Source: Aeriscardovia aeriphila (GTDB lineage: Bacteria; Actinomycetota; Actinomycetes; Actinomycetales; Bifidobacteriaceae). Taken from it: DNA of 64,000 nucleotides. The position numbers and the translations under genes were made by a program. Where the stretch lies: contig NZ_MWWU01000002.1 of the NCBI RefSeq assembly GCF_002259595.1, forward strand, positions 310,001 to 374,000, read 5' to 3'. The notes below the pieces were generated by a model. It was not told the DNA's origin. It was given only the letters and a program-made list of their open reading frames with translations, and did no database searches. This document shows, piece after piece, positions 63,870 through 64,000 of the stretch. Each line of letters begins with the position of its first letter. The first letter of the stretch is position 1.

Positions 63870-64000
63870 TTTACCCCATTTCACGAGTTCTCCGAGTCTG
63901 ACTGAGGCGTCCGCGAGTTTTCCTCGAGTTCCTCGTGCTCCTCGTATTCCTGACACAGCGCCACTCGACACACTGTCCCGCCTCACAGTTGAGCGCAGTG

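Noticed and set aside
63881-63964. 27-codon acidic minus-strand ORF (EYEEHEELEENS-type) at the right edge
   Set aside because: It looks like an acidic C-terminal tail, but an in-frame stop lies 18 codons further upstream and no RBS is seen. The period comes from repeated CTCGAG/CCTCGT pieces. It could be real only if the edge sequence hides a frameshift.

Overview
The window is a gene-dense chromosomal segment of a low-to-mid GC actinobacterium, most likely a member of the Bifidobacteriaceae (Bifidobacterium/Scardovia-type). I base this on the gene set and order seen here: ruvX-mltG; sufB-D-C-S-U-T; HIT-phoH-ybeY-CNNM-era; rpsT/lepA/hemW; trmI-glnE; pyrB-pyrI-pyrC; uvrA-uvrC-rapZ-yvcK-whiA-pgk-tpiA-secG. 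Other supports are the WhiA/RapZ/YvcK block typical of Gram-positives, a GAACnnnnGTTC-type LexA box at uvrA, and actinobacterial-style glnE and TrmI. The genus cannot be fixed by eye. No rRNA, CRISPR array, insertion sequence or prophage is visible; there is one tRNA (Leu-GAG).

Layout. 1-2.7 kb: end of ruvX, mltG, and a convergent membrane protein. 2.8-4.5 kb: pyrG. 4.8-11.3 kb: a complete SUF iron-sulfur assembly operon. 11.9-13.3 kb: an NCS2 nucleobase permease. 13.4-15.8 kb: a SpoU methyltransferase divergent from an odd zinc-ribbon/Vsr-like protein. 16.2 kb: tRNA-Leu. 16.5-21.5 kb: the overlapping HIT-phoH-ybeY-CNNM-era operon. 21.6-24.9 kb: a Gfo/Idh oxidoreductase and a convergent acyl-CoA synthetase. 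25-36.7 kb: rplY, a TRIC-like channel, rpsT, lepA-hemW, a small membrane protein, trmI-glnE and a coiled-coil protein. 36.7-40 kb: pyrBIC. 40-43.7 kb (minus strand): an AT-richer orphan, a LysR regulator and an ABC-F protein, with two poly-G tracts between the last two. 44-49.5 kb: pyruvate oxidase, NADH oxidase and FetAB. 49.5-51.8 kb: a Tet(M)-like GTPase. 52-63.8 kb: uvrA-uvrC-rapZ-yvcK, whiA, pgk, tpiA and secG.

How the genes work together. The SUF operon builds Fe-S clusters. Pyruvate oxidase (which makes acetyl-phosphate and H2O2), NADH oxidase (which removes O2) and an iron-export ABC pair lie next to each other and look like an oxygen-adaptation block, which is not standard equipment for fermentative bifidobacteria. 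The PyrG, PyrBIC and permease genes cover pyrimidine supply. UvrA/UvrC form an SOS-linked repair operon.

The most striking feature is not a gene. The octamer TGATAATC (reverse complement GATTATCA) occurs at least 39 times on hand count, against about two expected by chance. It usually sits inside a longer consensus near GCGCAGTGATAATCTCG, occurs almost equally in both orientations, is concentrated between genes and at gene ends, and is sometimes arranged as inverted pairs around terminators. It resembles a genome-wide recognition sequence (uptake-sequence-like, or bound by an unknown protein) that I do not recognise. Other points of interest are a Vsr endonuclease fold with its catalytic residues replaced, fused to a zinc ribbon; a 20-bp minisatellite after uvrC; four phased AGTACT sites before the oxidoreductase; and low-complexity inserts in several housekeeping proteins.
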